NCBI GenBank assembly: GCA_009838465.1
Contig: VXRN01000025.1
Coordinates: 30,196 to 94,195 of the forward strand
Length of the DNA: 64,000 nt
Source of the DNA: Dehalococcoidia bacterium
GTDB taxonomy: Bacteria; Chloroflexota; Dehalococcoidia; Lucifugimonadales; UBA1123
Direction: 5' to 3'
The notes below the pieces were generated by a model, which was given only the letters and a program-made list of their open reading frames with translations, did not search any database and was not told the origin of the DNA. Below are positions 44,055 to 53,509 of this stretch, piece by piece. The stretch's first letter is position 1. The number at the start of each line of letters is the position of its first letter. Made by a program: the position numbers and the translations under genes.

Positions 44055-45497
44055 ATGCCTTCTACACTGATTGATATTCCCCCCGACGACGTTTTCAGGA
44101 ATGACAAGCTGGGACTGAAGCCTGCGATTCAGGTGCAGTCCGAAGCGTTGCTGTCCAGCAGTCCGCAGGCGATAGCTATAGATGCGGGATGGGGTTCGGG
44201 CAAGACCACGTTTATTAGATTGTGGGCGGCTTACCTTCGTAAGGAGGGTGTCAAAGTAGTCGAGTTCAACGCCTGGAAGTTCTCGCTGTCGGACCCGCTG
44301 GACGCGCTGACCAGGGAGATACTTCGTCAATTTGACGACATACCTGACGAGCAGCAAGGGCCATCACATAGGGGGTTGATTGATCTGATTCGACGATCAG
44401 TCCCGCTAATCAGACAAGGTGTCAAACTGGGCGGAATTCTCGCACCTGAATACACGGACGCGGCAGAAACTCTCGAACCTGTGGCTGAAGTATTAGAGAC
44501 AGTTGCGGAGTCAATAGGCACGGATCAGTCCAGTACAGGAGATGCTGAGGCGGCAACGCTGAAGATTGACTCGCCCGACGCTTTCACGTCCGCACTGTCA
44601 GAAGCAGCCAAGGATTGGTCTGAACAGCATCCGGTAGTGATCATGGTGGACGAGCTGGACAGGTGCAGTCCTGAGTATGCGGTGGAGATGCTGCAACTGC
44701 TGGAGCATATCTTCTACGCGGATAACGTGGTGTTCGTAGTGTCGATGAACCGGGCGGAGCTGGCCCACTCGGTCAAGGGATTCTATGGAGAGAGTTTCGA
44801 CGCGGACGGGTATCTGGAGAGGTTCTTCGATGACGTGTTTGGGTTGCCAGCGTCTAATCGTTATGAGTACATACGGTCATGCTTAGCGCAAGTACCTGGA
44901 ACGAATCACGGTGCAATTTACTGGCCCGCACCGCCTTACTTCTATGAATCTGACCTGAGCCTTAGAGAGATTGACAGAGCCGTTATTCAATTCGGGGAAG
45001 TCCTGCAGCGAGGCCCGTCCGACAGTGCCACGCGGTCTCTGATTTACCTATGGATCGCTCGTACCTTGGCACCTGTCGAGTACAGACAGTGTCTGTTGAG
45101 GGAAGTCTCAGACAGGGACCTTGCAGAGGCTGTTTTTAAGAAAGGCAAGTTAGCAGAGTATCGTACATATCGAGGTCGAGGGCACAACTCACTCGCTTAT
45201 GAGCTTGAGGCTACGTTAATCTCATTGAGTTGGGAGCTTCGTTACCTGGCTACCGAACCGGCAAACACTGCAGCTGCCACATCTTCGCCCTCTGAGCTAC
45301 ACGACTTCCACAAAGCAAATGTGACAAATGACGACGAGTCCAAGGGGGACATTCCGGCATCCTACTCCAAGAGAGTCCTCGAGTTCTTCGAGACGCCGCC
45401 TCCACCTCTTTCTAATGGTATAGATAGGTCGAATCTACAAGAATCTATCCGACTTCTGGAAAGATATGCTTCTCTCGAATCGGACCAAGTCACGTAG
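44055..45497 (+). CDS. KAP-family P-loop NTPase
   Basis: 480 residues. Walker A GWGSGKTT is at 45-52, EFNAWKFSLSDPLDAL (about 70-85) is the KAP-family segment after it, and Walker B IMVDELDRC is at 196-204. No membrane helices are visible, unlike many KAP proteins that have them inserted in the P-loop domain. The C-terminal third (about 300-480) is less conserved and matches no domain that I recognise. KAP NTPases are known from phage exclusion (PifA) and membrane complexes. This one stands alone between repeat elements; a defence role is inference. Confidence 0.85.
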   Translation: MPSTLIDIPPDDVFRNDKLGLKPAIQVQSEALLSSSPQAIAIDAGWGSGKTTFIRLWAAYLRKEGVKVVEFNAWKFSLSDPLDALTREILRQFDDIPDEQQGPSHRGLIDLIRRSVPLIRQGVKLGGILAPEYTDAAETLEPVAEVLETVAESIGTDQSSTGDAEAATLKIDSPDAFTSALSEAAKDWSEQHPVVIMVDELDRCSPEYAVEMLQLLEHIFYADNVVFVVSMNRAELAHSVKGFYGESFDADGYLERFFDDVFGLPASNRYEYIRSCLAQVPGTNHGAIYWPAPPYFYESDLSLREIDRAVIQFGEVLQRGPSDSATRSLIYLWIARTLAPVEYRQCLLREVSDRDLAEAVFKKGKLAEYRTYRGRGHNSLAYELEATLISLSWELRYLATEPANTAAATSSPSELHDFHKANVTNDDESKGDIPASYSKRVLEFFETPPPPLSNGIDRSNLQESIRLLERYASLESDQVT

Positions 45498-45590
45498 GAC
45501 TGAAATAGGGGGCGAGGCACTCATTGCCAAGTAAGAGGCGCGAGATGTTTGGCCGGAAGAGCAAGGTTTTAGGAAAGGGGCGACTTGGGG

Positions 45591-45780
45591 TTACAGAAAG
45601 AGTCTCAGCAACGCGGCGGCGGCTGTTAAGGAGCCCAGCATGGTGCCTATCATGATACCGGCGACTCACTTGACGAGGCGAGTCTCCATGGAGCGCATAT
45701 CGGGCTTTAGCTCGTCGCGCAATTGCTGCATCTCAGCGCGGACTTCCTGGACGTCCGCCCTCCGACGGCCCTTAGAATTC
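45591..45780 (-). pseudogene. Broken small coiled-coil/membrane protein gene
   Basis: On the minus strand a frame reads RADVQEVRAEMQQLRDELKP and DMRSMETRLVK, then an in-frame TGA (45666-45668), then VAGIMIGTMLGSLTAAAALL to a TAA at 45591. Coiled-coil then membrane helix is a common small-protein layout, and a single TGG-to-TGA change (Lys-Trp-Val) explains the stop. No start is seen at the 5' end, where a repeat begins, so it is probably truncated too. Confidence 0.6.
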
Positions 45781-45849
45781 TCGGTCCACTTGGATTGGAA
45801 GGGTTGGACTGGATAGGCTGACAGGTTGCAGAATTGCCACGTGCCTGCA

Positions 45850-45923
45850 CCCCCACCCCTGGATTCCCGTTTTCACGGGAATGACGGTAGTTGTGCAACG
45901 GTCCCCTTTTGCGGGTATGACGG
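45850..45923. repeat. REP-like palindromic element, copy 1
   Basis: Hairpin TTCCCGT-TTTC-ACGGGAA (45864-45881) inside a 74-bp unit that also has GGTTGTGCAA-like TAGTTGTGCAACGGTCC and a second CCCC..GCGGG palindrome. The same unit occurs in inverse orientation at 63927-64000. Confidence 0.7.
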
Positions 45924-46012
45924 ATAGCCAGGACTTTCGGTGGTGCGTAATTTTCTCAGGCTATGAATTCCCCCCTTCCACATTCCGCAATATGTGGTAT
46001 ATTTGCCTTAAA

Positions 46013-46018
46013 TATAAT
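46013..46018 (+). promoter_or_regulatory. Candidate -10 box of DUF1800 copy 2
   Basis: A perfect TATAAT about 115 nt before the DUF1800 ATG, in an AT-rich patch (45990-46018). No good -35 at 16-18 nt. The remaining sequence 45924-46132 shows no supported gene. Confidence 0.4.
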
Positions 46019-46132
46019 GCGGACTACGTACCGATTCCATCCGTCAGCAGGGACTCATATCTGAGAATCCTGACAGGGTGGCGGAAACGTAACAGAAAGC
46101 ACAATTTACAAAGCGTGTAGAGGGAGGCGCAG

Positions 46133-47575
46133 ATGACAACGGCGACGGCAGACCTGCAATTGATGGCACACCTGATGAGGCGCGCCGGGTTCGGCGCGAA
46201 CCGGAGTCAGCTGGAAACGTATGCGGAAAAGGGCTACGACGAGACGGTGAGCGAGCTTCTGAATCCCGACTCTCGCAGCGAAATGGGCGACGACCTGATC
46301 CGACGCTATCACCACGAACAGTCGGGCATGATGGGTCAGATTAGCCCAGGCACCTACTGGCTGTACAAGATGACAACGTCTTCCGACGCGCTGCAAGAGA
46401 AGATGTCGCTCTTCTGGCACGGGATCTTCGCCACCGGCTACCCCAAGATAACGAACGGCAAGGTGCTAAGCGACCAGATCAGGATGTTCCGGCGTTACGG
46501 CATGGGGAGTTTCAGGACGCTCCTGCTGGAGCTTGCGAGAGACCCGTCCATGATCGTGTGGCTGGACAACCACGACAATCACAAGGGCGCGATTAACGAG
46601 AACTTCGGCAGGGAACTGCTGGAACTGTTCTCGATGGGCGTGGGCAACTACTCCGAAGACGACATCAAGGAGGCATCGCGCGCGTTCACCGGATGGACGA
46701 TAGGCAACCGGGAGTACATGGCTCTCCGCGCTGAGCGCGACTCGATCTGGCCGTATGGACGCATCTCCTGGCACTTCGAGTTCGACGAGAACGACCATGA
46801 CGATGGCGAGAAGGAGTTTCTGGGACAGCGCGGTAACTTCGACGGCGAGGAGATCGTTGACATCATCTGCCGCCAGCCCGCTACGGCGGCGTTCATCGCG
46901 CGGCATATGTATCATTTCTTCGTGGCGGACGAGCCACCCGTGCCGCAGTGGCCCTACGTAGAGCCGCAGGACCCGGAGGCCATCGAGATACTCTCGAAGG
47001 CGTACTTCGAGAGCGACTACGACATCGGCCACATGCTTCACGTACTGTTCACGTCCGAGTTCTTCAAGTCTCAGGACTCCTGGTACGCTCGCGTCAAGAG
47101 CCCCGCCGAGATCGTTACCGGCGTGCTCCGGCTCACCGGCGAGTTCCACAGGCCGAAGCGCCAGATCGTCGAACGCCAGCAGCAGATGACCTGGATGGGA
47201 CAGTACCTGATCAATCCTCCCTCAGTGGAGGGCTGGCACGAGGGCCTGGAGTGGATAGACACGGGCACGTTCGTAGAGAGGCTAAACTTTGCTTCCAGTC
47301 AACTCGGCAACACCGACCATCCTGGGGTCAGGTCAATCATAGAGCGCGTCGCCACGAACGGCGGCTCGTCCGTCGGGCCCGCGGAGCTGGTTGACCGCTG
47401 CCTGGACGAAATAGGGATGATTGCGGTGTCGGACGACACTCGGGCTTCGCTGGTGGACTACGCGGCGAGCGGCGGAGAACTGGTCGCGGGCCCCGAACTG
47501 AGTTCCGAGAACCGGGAGAGGGTAGCGGAGCTTCTGCAGATGATAGCCGCCACGCACGAATTCCAGAGGGCATAG
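46133..47575 (+). CDS. DUF1800 domain protein, cassette copy 2
   Basis: 480 residues and clearly paralogous along its whole length to the protein at 11637-13082 (MAHLMRRAGFGAN, EKMSLFWHGIFATG, ENFGRELLELFSMGVGNY, SRAFTGWTI). No signal peptide. GAGGGAGG precedes the ATG. First gene of the plus-strand cassette; the NHL gene follows after 10 bp. Function unknown. Confidence 0.9.
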   Translation: MTTATADLQLMAHLMRRAGFGANRSQLETYAEKGYDETVSELLNPDSRSEMGDDLIRRYHHEQSGMMGQISPGTYWLYKMTTSSDALQEKMSLFWHGIFATGYPKITNGKVLSDQIRMFRRYGMGSFRTLLLELARDPSMIVWLDNHDNHKGAINENFGRELLELFSMGVGNYSEDDIKEASRAFTGWTIGNREYMALRAERDSIWPYGRISWHFEFDENDHDDGEKEFLGQRGNFDGEEIVDIICRQPATAAFIARHMYHFFVADEPPVPQWPYVEPQDPEAIEILSKAYFESDYDIGHMLHVLFTSEFFKSQDSWYARVKSPAEIVTGVLRLTGEFHRPKRQIVERQQQMTWMGQYLINPPSVEGWHEGLEWIDTGTFVERLNFASSQLGNTDHPGVRSIIERVATNGGSSVGPAELVDRCLDEIGMIAVSDDTRASLVDYAASGGELVAGPELSSENRERVAELLQMIAATHEFQRA

Positions 47576-47585
47576 GAGAAATCCA

Positions 47586-48614
47586 ATGACGACAGCAGAA
47601 GTCGGATCGGCCGGGAGGCTTACGTACAGCCATACCATAGGACTTTCGACTATGGAGGGTCGCGGGTTCTACTATCCTGTGGACACGCTGGTCGGTACAG
47701 ACGGCAAGCTCTACACGATCAGCCGCTCGTTGGAGGGAGACACTCGCGGCGTGCGGGTGACCATCTACGACATTGACAGCGAGTATTACGGCACATTCGC
47801 GTCCTTCGGCGAGGAGCCGGGACACTTCATCTGGCCGGTCGCCATCACGCAGGACAGCCAGGAAAACATCTACATAAGCGACGAAGACCTTAACGTGATC
47901 AGCGTGTTCGACACCGAGGGCAACTTATTGAGGCACTGGGGTGAGACGGGCAGCGCACCTGGCAAGTTCGACGGGCCCGCCGGTCTGGCGCTGGACAGCG
48001 AAGACAGGCTCTACGTCGCAGACCAGCACAATCACCGGATACAGGTGTTCACAAGTGGGGGCGCATTCGTTTCTTCTTTTGGGTCGCACGGAGAGGGTGA
48101 AGGCGAATTCGAGCTTCCCTGGGGACTGACGATCGGGCCGGACAGCCACCTGTACGTCGCGGACTGGGGAAACGACCGGGTTCAGAAGATGACGCTGGGT
48201 GGCGAGTTCGTATGCTCGTTCGGAAGCAGCGGACGGGGCGAAGCCGAGCTTTACAGGCCGTCGGCGGTCGCGGTTGACGAAGCAGGGATGGTCTATGTCG
48301 CGGACTGGGGAAACGAGCGCATCGTGATATTCGATGCGGACGGCGGCCATGTCCAGACGCTGCGCGGCGAGGCGACGGACTCCAAGTGGGCTGAGGCATT
48401 CCTGTCCATCAACGTCGAAGAGGCGGGGGCAAGGTCGCGGGCCAACATGGAACCGGAGATCGAGTTCTTCAACGACGACCCACACGAAGTATCGTCGCAT
48501 ATAGAGAAGTATTTCTGGGCGCCGACCTCGGTCAAGCTGGACTCAGAGGGACGGATGTACGTGACTGAGAGCAATCGTCACCGCGTACAGATTTACAGCA
48601 GAAGCGACGACTAG
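47586..48614 (+). CDS. NHL-repeat beta-propeller protein, cassette copy 2
   Basis: 342 residues with about six blades, e.g. GEFELPWGLTIGPDSHLYVA followed by DWGNDRVQKM and YVADQHNHRIQVF. It is paralogous to the protein at 10586-11611, including the acidic loop before the last blade (VSSHIEKYFWAPTSVKLD). No signal peptide. Probably a binding scaffold for the DUF1800/DUF1501 partners, which is inference. Confidence 0.88.
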   Translation: MTTAEVGSAGRLTYSHTIGLSTMEGRGFYYPVDTLVGTDGKLYTISRSLEGDTRGVRVTIYDIDSEYYGTFASFGEEPGHFIWPVAITQDSQENIYISDEDLNVISVFDTEGNLLRHWGETGSAPGKFDGPAGLALDSEDRLYVADQHNHRIQVFTSGGAFVSSFGSHGEGEGEFELPWGLTIGPDSHLYVADWGNDRVQKMTLGGEFVCSFGSSGRGEAELYRPSAVAVDEAGMVYVADWGNERIVIFDADGGHVQTLRGEATDSKWAEAFLSINVEEAGARSRANMEPEIEFFNDDPHEVSSHIEKYFWAPTSVKLDSEGRMYVTESNRHRVQIYSRSDD

Positions 48615-48669
48615 ACGACTAGATGGTACAATACCCCTGAAAACTAAAAACAAATCAAGGAGAGGCGCC

Positions 48670-49803
48670 ATGGGAGCGAACGGCAACGGGAACAAGAACG
48701 TGGTGGTCTTGCAGCTCAGCGGCGGCAACGACGCGCTGAACACTGTGATTCCCTACGCAGACCAGAACTACTATGACAACCGCCAGTATCTCGGCATACC
48801 CGAGAACGAAGTCCTGCACCTGGACGATAAGCTGGGCATGAATCCTGCCATGGGGCCGATCAAGTCTCTTTGGGACGAGGGCAAGGTCGCCGTCATAAAC
48901 GGCATCGGATACCCCAGCCCGAACAGGTCGCACTTCCGCTCGATGGACGTGTGGCACACCGCGGAGCCGAACGACATTGCCCCCGAAGGCTGGCTCGGAC
49001 AGGCGGTGCGCGACCTCGATCCGAAGGGCGAGAACGTCGTTACCGGCGTCAACTTCGGACGCGGCCTGCCCCGCGCCATGTACGCCAAGGACGTGCCGGT
49101 CGCATCGGTCGGCAACCTGGACACCTACGGCCTGATGCCGGACATCAAGGACGAGCGCGCCCGCGCAATCGCCTTGGAAGCCTTCTCGCAGATATACGGC
49201 GGATCAGGCAAGGACACGATCTCGCAGTTCATCAGCCAGGTTGGTATGGACGCGCTCAAGGGCGCCGACATTCTGAGGACGGCCCCTGCGGCGTACTCGT
49301 CCAGCATCGAGTACGCGGACAATCCCATCGCAGAGAACATGAAGAATATAGCCCAGGTCATGTTCGCCGACGTGGGCACGCGCATCTTCTACACCCAGCA
49401 CGGCAGCTTCGACACCCACGCGAACGAGCTTGCCTCACACGCCAAGCTGTGGAACGAAGTCTCCACCGCGGTCGCCGACTTCATGGATGACCTGAAGGAG
49501 CACGGTAAGGACAAGGACACCGTGGTGCTGATGTTCTCCGAATTCGGCAGGCGCATCAGGGACAACGGCGCGGGCACAGACCATGGATCGGGTGGAGTAG
49601 CGTTCGTGATTGGCGGCGACGTGAACGGCGGCTTGTATGGCGACTTCCCGTCCCTGCGGGACGAGGACCAGCTGGAAGGCGATATGCACTTCAACAACGA
49701 CTTCCGCCTCACCTATTCGACCATACTGGACCGCTGGCTTGGCCTGGACCCCGTGTCCATAACCAACGGCAACTTCGAGCAGTTCGACTTCGTTTCGAAG
49801 TAG
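48670..49803 (+). CDS. DUF1501 domain protein, cassette copy 2
   Basis: 377 residues, paralogous to 9043-10173: KNVVVLQLSGGNDALNTVIP, FDTHANELASH and GTDHGSGGVAFVIGG. AAGGAGAGG precedes the ATG. Again no Tat or Sec signal. Unlike cassette 1, no HEPN-like gene precedes it; the gap to the NHL gene is 55 bp. Followed by a strong terminator. Confidence 0.9.
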   Translation: MGANGNGNKNVVVLQLSGGNDALNTVIPYADQNYYDNRQYLGIPENEVLHLDDKLGMNPAMGPIKSLWDEGKVAVINGIGYPSPNRSHFRSMDVWHTAEPNDIAPEGWLGQAVRDLDPKGENVVTGVNFGRGLPRAMYAKDVPVASVGNLDTYGLMPDIKDERARAIALEAFSQIYGGSGKDTISQFISQVGMDALKGADILRTAPAAYSSSIEYADNPIAENMKNIAQVMFADVGTRIFYTQHGSFDTHANELASHAKLWNEVSTAVADFMDDLKEHGKDKDTVVLMFSEFGRRIRDNGAGTDHGSGGVAFVIGGDVNGGLYGDFPSLRDEDQLEGDMHFNNDFRLTYSTILDRWLGLDPVSITNGNFEQFDFVSK

Positions 49804-49833
49804 GTCAGCAAGCGACAGAAGTTGAAAACAGCA

Positions 49834-49864
49834 GGACGCCACTCCCTACCGGGGAGTGGCGTCC
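49834..49864 (+). terminator. Strong terminator after DUF1501 copy 2
   Basis: Perfect 13-bp stem: GGACGCCACTCCC (49834-49846) with GGGAGTGGCGTCC (49852-49864), 5-nt loop, followed by GTGTTCTTCTATT. It ends the plus-strand cassette. Confidence 0.85.
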
Positions 49865-49889
49865 GTGTTCTTCTATTGCCCCTACGGAC

Positions 49890-51062
49890 TCACCATCTCT
49901 TCGACCTCTCCGAGTATATATGGTCGGGCAGCCGGAAAGTGATGCCCGCCTCGTCGAACAGCGAGGCTTCGAGCAGGGTGGTGAAGTGCTTGAAGTTCTC
50001 GTCCTGCATATGGTGGGGCAGTATCCTGTTCAGAAGTTTGGAGAAGCGAGACTGCATCCTGAACCAGGACAGCACCCCGAATGACGAACTCCTGGGGTAC
50101 ATTAGCTCATCAGCCAGTTCGTCTCCTATCAGTGCGCGTGAGACCTTGTAAACATACCCGGATAGGTTGCTGCGTTCTTCAGAATCCTCTATCCCTATGA
50201 CCAGCGGGGCGGAGTTGACGAGCGAATTGGCCATTGCGACCGATTCCAACGAGGGAGAAGGCTCGCACATACCGCCGATTTCGAATATCCTCAGCGCGTG
50301 CTCCTCGTTCCGGTACAGGATGGTCTCCGGGATACCCATAAGGTAGCCGGAATAGCGCCAGACCTGGATGAAGCTTTCGCGCTCCTCGTCGTTGAACACC
50401 GCTCCCAGGCTCTGCAGGTGTTTGACCAGCCTCGCCGAGAATGCGGAGATAGCGAATCCCATATGGGCAGAACTTAACGGCGTTCCCCAAGATTTCGTAT
50501 CCCAGTCGGGAGAATCGTTCAGCAGGTGTCTTACTTGGGCGTGGATCAGCCGGATCCTTACAGACAGCTTCCATCCGTCTCCATCCCTCTCCAAGCCGCC
50601 CGGCATGAATATCTCGACCATGTGGCGGTTGTTCTGCTTTAGTCTTCTGACTCCCTGATCTCTCAGACGCCCCGTAATATAGAACGACCTGCCTATGTTC
50701 GTGGAGAAACCCTCTATCAGGACGCCGCCCACGAACGCCCCGAGAACCAGCTGCGAGTTCCTGTGAAACATGCGGATTCCCGGGAAGTACGCCGAATAGT
50801 CAACCCAGTCGGGCGGGTCTTTCATTCCCTTGAAGAAGTCGCGTATGTATGAGGGAGCGTCCCGCAGGGCTTCCTCATCGCTGTTCATTCCGGCCCGGAT
50901 GAGACGCCTGGATTCTTCCTGGCCCAACGGCGCGAGACGCTCGACCACGTAATCGGCCTCGGGGTCACCGATAGTAGTGTGCGCCACATAGCTGGACGCC
51001 GTCTCAGGATCCAGCGAGCGCGCAGCCTCGTAGCCCTCGATGTAGTCTGATGGTATCTTCAT
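49890..51062 (-). CDS. Oxygenase MpaB-family protein (DUF2236)
   Basis: 390 residues. It matches the DUF2236/MpaB family in GAFVGGVLIEGFSTNIGRSF, RIRLIHAQVRHLL (a His expected to bind haem) and GYLMGIPETILYRNEEHALR. Members are haem-dependent oxygenases, such as latex-cleaving enzymes and the mycophenolic acid MpaB. The ATG at 51062 is chosen over a GTG at 51092. The MMPL exporter gene lies just upstream on the same strand. Confidence 0.82.
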   Translation of the reverse strand: MKIPSDYIEGYEAARSLDPETASSYVAHTTIGDPEADYVVERLAPLGQEESRRLIRAGMNSDEEALRDAPSYIRDFFKGMKDPPDWVDYSAYFPGIRMFHRNSQLVLGAFVGGVLIEGFSTNIGRSFYITGRLRDQGVRRLKQNNRHMVEIFMPGGLERDGDGWKLSVRIRLIHAQVRHLLNDSPDWDTKSWGTPLSSAHMGFAISAFSARLVKHLQSLGAVFNDEERESFIQVWRYSGYLMGIPETILYRNEEHALRIFEIGGMCEPSPSLESVAMANSLVNSAPLVIGIEDSEERSNLSGYVYKVSRALIGDELADELMYPRSSSFGVLSWFRMQSRFSKLLNRILPHHMQDENFKHFTTLLEASLFDEAGITFRLPDHIYSERSKRW

Positions 51063-51098
51063 TGTCGCAGACCTGCGATTTAACCGTTTCACGCTGTG

Positions 51099-53291
51099 TT
51101 ACAAAGTTTCATCCTCGACCGGCTCAACTCTCAGGTCGGGCATCCATGCCAGCCATGACGGCAGATACCAGTTCCCCCTGCCCAGCACCTCCATACTGGC
51201 CGGAACCAGAACTGAGCGAACCAGCGTCGCATCCAGAAGCACAGCGACCGCCAGTCCGAACCCGACCTGCTGATTGATGATCGTCTTTCCCGACGCGAAC
51301 GCTCCGAACACCGCCACCATTATCAGCGCCGCGCCCGTGATCAAGCCGGCTGTTGAGCGGAGTCCGTAGGCAACCGCCTCCTCGTTGTTTCCGGTCTGGT
51401 CGTATCGTTCGCGTATTCGGCTCAACAGGAACACATGGTAGTCCATCGAAAGGCCGAAGAGAACGGTGAACAGGAACAGCGGTATCCAGGCGTCAATCAC
51501 CTCCGCGTGCTGGAATCCTAGCAAGTCAGTTCCTATCCCCTTCTGGAACACCAGCACCATCAGCCCATAAGCGGTCCCTACTGAGAGTAGGTTCATGATC
51601 ACCGCCTTGATCGGTATGACGATGGAGCGGAAGACCAGCAGCAGCACGATGAAGCTGAAGCCAAGCACAAAGGCGAAGACAAAGGGCGTGTATGTGTCAA
51701 CTACGTCGAATACATCCGCGGCGAGCGCCGTTATGCCGCCTACTACCACCTCCGCCTGAACTCCGTCGAACGCGGCTGGGATGTACCGTTCGCGTATGTC
51801 GGTAACCGCCTCGACGTTCGCCCTGCTGCGGGACTCCCCGGGTATCGGAAGCGTAAGCAGCGCCAGATCGCCGGATGGGATGGGGACCAGAGTAGGTGGT
51901 ATTGGGAATCTCGGATCGGCAGCCAGCGATTCCTGCAACTTCGTAATCGCGCCCTGCACTTGTGGATCGCTGATGTTAGCGTCAATCACTATCTCAGTCG
52001 GATTGACCAGACCGAACGAGAACTTCTCCTCCAGGACGAAGAAGGCTTCTTTTGTCTGGGCGCCCTCCGGGAATGTATCAACTCCGTTCAGTCCGGTCTC
52101 GATCTGGAAGTAGAAGGAAGTAATCACCAGCATAGGAATGCCGATCACGAGGATGCTGATCACCGGGTAGTTGGTTACCACACGTGTCGTCTTCTCCCAG
52201 AATCCATGCTTGGATACCTCGGTATCCTCGACCTTTGTCCTCCCTACGAACGGTATCCTCAGCCGATTCACTCCCCTGCCGAGCAGCGCGAGCACGGCAG
52301 GCAAAAGTGTCAGCGTCGCCGCAAGCGCGATGATGACCACCAGAATCGCCCCCAGAGCCAGCGACTGGAAGAAGGACGCCGGAACAATGAACATCCCGCA
52401 CAGCGCGATAACGACCGTTACACCGCTGAAGAGTACCGTCCTGCCTGCCGCGTCGCCCGCTCGCTCCACCGCCTCCAGCTTGTCCAACCCCTTGTCCATC
52501 TCCTCCCTGAAGCGAGATACGATCAGCAGCGAATAGTCAATGCCTACCGCCAGGCCGATCATCGTAATCATCATCGTCACGAAGAAAACCAGCTCAAACG
52601 CCTGGCCGATGACAGCCGCCAGGCCCAGGGCTACGATAATGGCGAAGACGGCCAGCCCTATCGGCAGCAGCGCGGCTATTACGGTGCCGAACAACACGAG
52701 CAGGATGAGCAGCGCCACGGGAACGCCGAAACGCTCTCCCTGTTCGAGGTCATGCCTGCTGAGTTCGTTGGTCTCGAAGGATATGCTCGCAGTCCCTCCG
52801 ACGAGAACGCGAAAGTCGTCCGCCGCGTCCGCTTCCTTGACCACATCTATGACGTGTTCGACATTTACGGCAGCCTCATCGAAAGCGCCCGCCAGCACGA
52901 CCTCCATAATGGTCGTCTGACGGTCGGCGGATACGAGGGCTTCGTCTCCTTCCTGGTAATAGTTCCGTCCAAAGACTACGTTCTCGCTGCCAAGCCCCAT
53001 GATCTCATGGAATACCGACTCGACTTTCGTCTGAAATTCGGCGTCGTCCACTGTCAGCGTGTCCGACTGGACTATGACTATCTCAATCAGCGGCTCTGGG
53101 CCTCGGAGTCTGTCCTCCAGCAGTTTGGAAGCCCTCGCCGACTCGGCGCTCCCGGACAGAACCAGTTCCGTGGTGATGGCGCTTGCGAACAGACTTCGTA
53201 TGAGTATGGAGGCGACTATCACAAGCGCTACCCATACGGCTATTGTTATCCACGGTCTTCGACCGCTGACACGGGCCAGAAATCCGGTCAT
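51099..53291 (-). CDS. MMPL/RND-family transporter
   Basis: 730 residues with two repeats of an outside loop plus a block of membrane helices (blocks about 175-345 and 540-715). Conserved MMPL parts include AVGIDYSLLIVSRFREEMDKG in the first block and FGLSMDYHVFLLSRIRERYD in the second, both with the proton-relay Asp-Tyr pair. It exports lipids or hydrophobic compounds by proton-motive force. The 36-bp gap to the DUF2236 gene suggests one transcript. Confidence 0.92.
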   Translation of the reverse strand: MTGFLARVSGRRPWITIAVWVALVIVASILIRSLFASAITTELVLSGSAESARASKLLEDRLRGPEPLIEIVIVQSDTLTVDDAEFQTKVESVFHEIMGLGSENVVFGRNYYQEGDEALVSADRQTTIMEVVLAGAFDEAAVNVEHVIDVVKEADAADDFRVLVGGTASISFETNELSRHDLEQGERFGVPVALLILLVLFGTVIAALLPIGLAVFAIIVALGLAAVIGQAFELVFFVTMMITMIGLAVGIDYSLLIVSRFREEMDKGLDKLEAVERAGDAAGRTVLFSGVTVVIALCGMFIVPASFFQSLALGAILVVIIALAATLTLLPAVLALLGRGVNRLRIPFVGRTKVEDTEVSKHGFWEKTTRVVTNYPVISILVIGIPMLVITSFYFQIETGLNGVDTFPEGAQTKEAFFVLEEKFSFGLVNPTEIVIDANISDPQVQGAITKLQESLAADPRFPIPPTLVPIPSGDLALLTLPIPGESRSRANVEAVTDIRERYIPAAFDGVQAEVVVGGITALAADVFDVVDTYTPFVFAFVLGFSFIVLLLVFRSIVIPIKAVIMNLLSVGTAYGLMVLVFQKGIGTDLLGFQHAEVIDAWIPLFLFTVLFGLSMDYHVFLLSRIRERYDQTGNNEEAVAYGLRSTAGLITGAALIMVAVFGAFASGKTIINQQVGFGLAVAVLLDATLVRSVLVPASMEVLGRGNWYLPSWLAWMPDLRVEPVEDETL

Positions 53292-53509
53292 GACTGGACT
53301 CCCCTATTATCCACATAGACATCTACGATATATAACTACAATCTATCATACACTCTGAGGACAGATTAGTATGCTCCCAACCTACTTACCGATGATTCTG
53401 TCGTATTGGAAGATATTGTGGATCCCGGGACGTTTGCGTGGATACGGGAGATGGCGTACTCTACGCTCTGATGTGCTTGGACTCACTTGGTCAAAGAAAG
53501 GAATCTGAT

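Noticed and set aside
45881..46120. 79-codon plus-strand frame before DUF1800 copy 2
   Set aside because: Its start is within the REP element and the same peptide start appears antisense at 63.9 kb, so it is repeat sequence.
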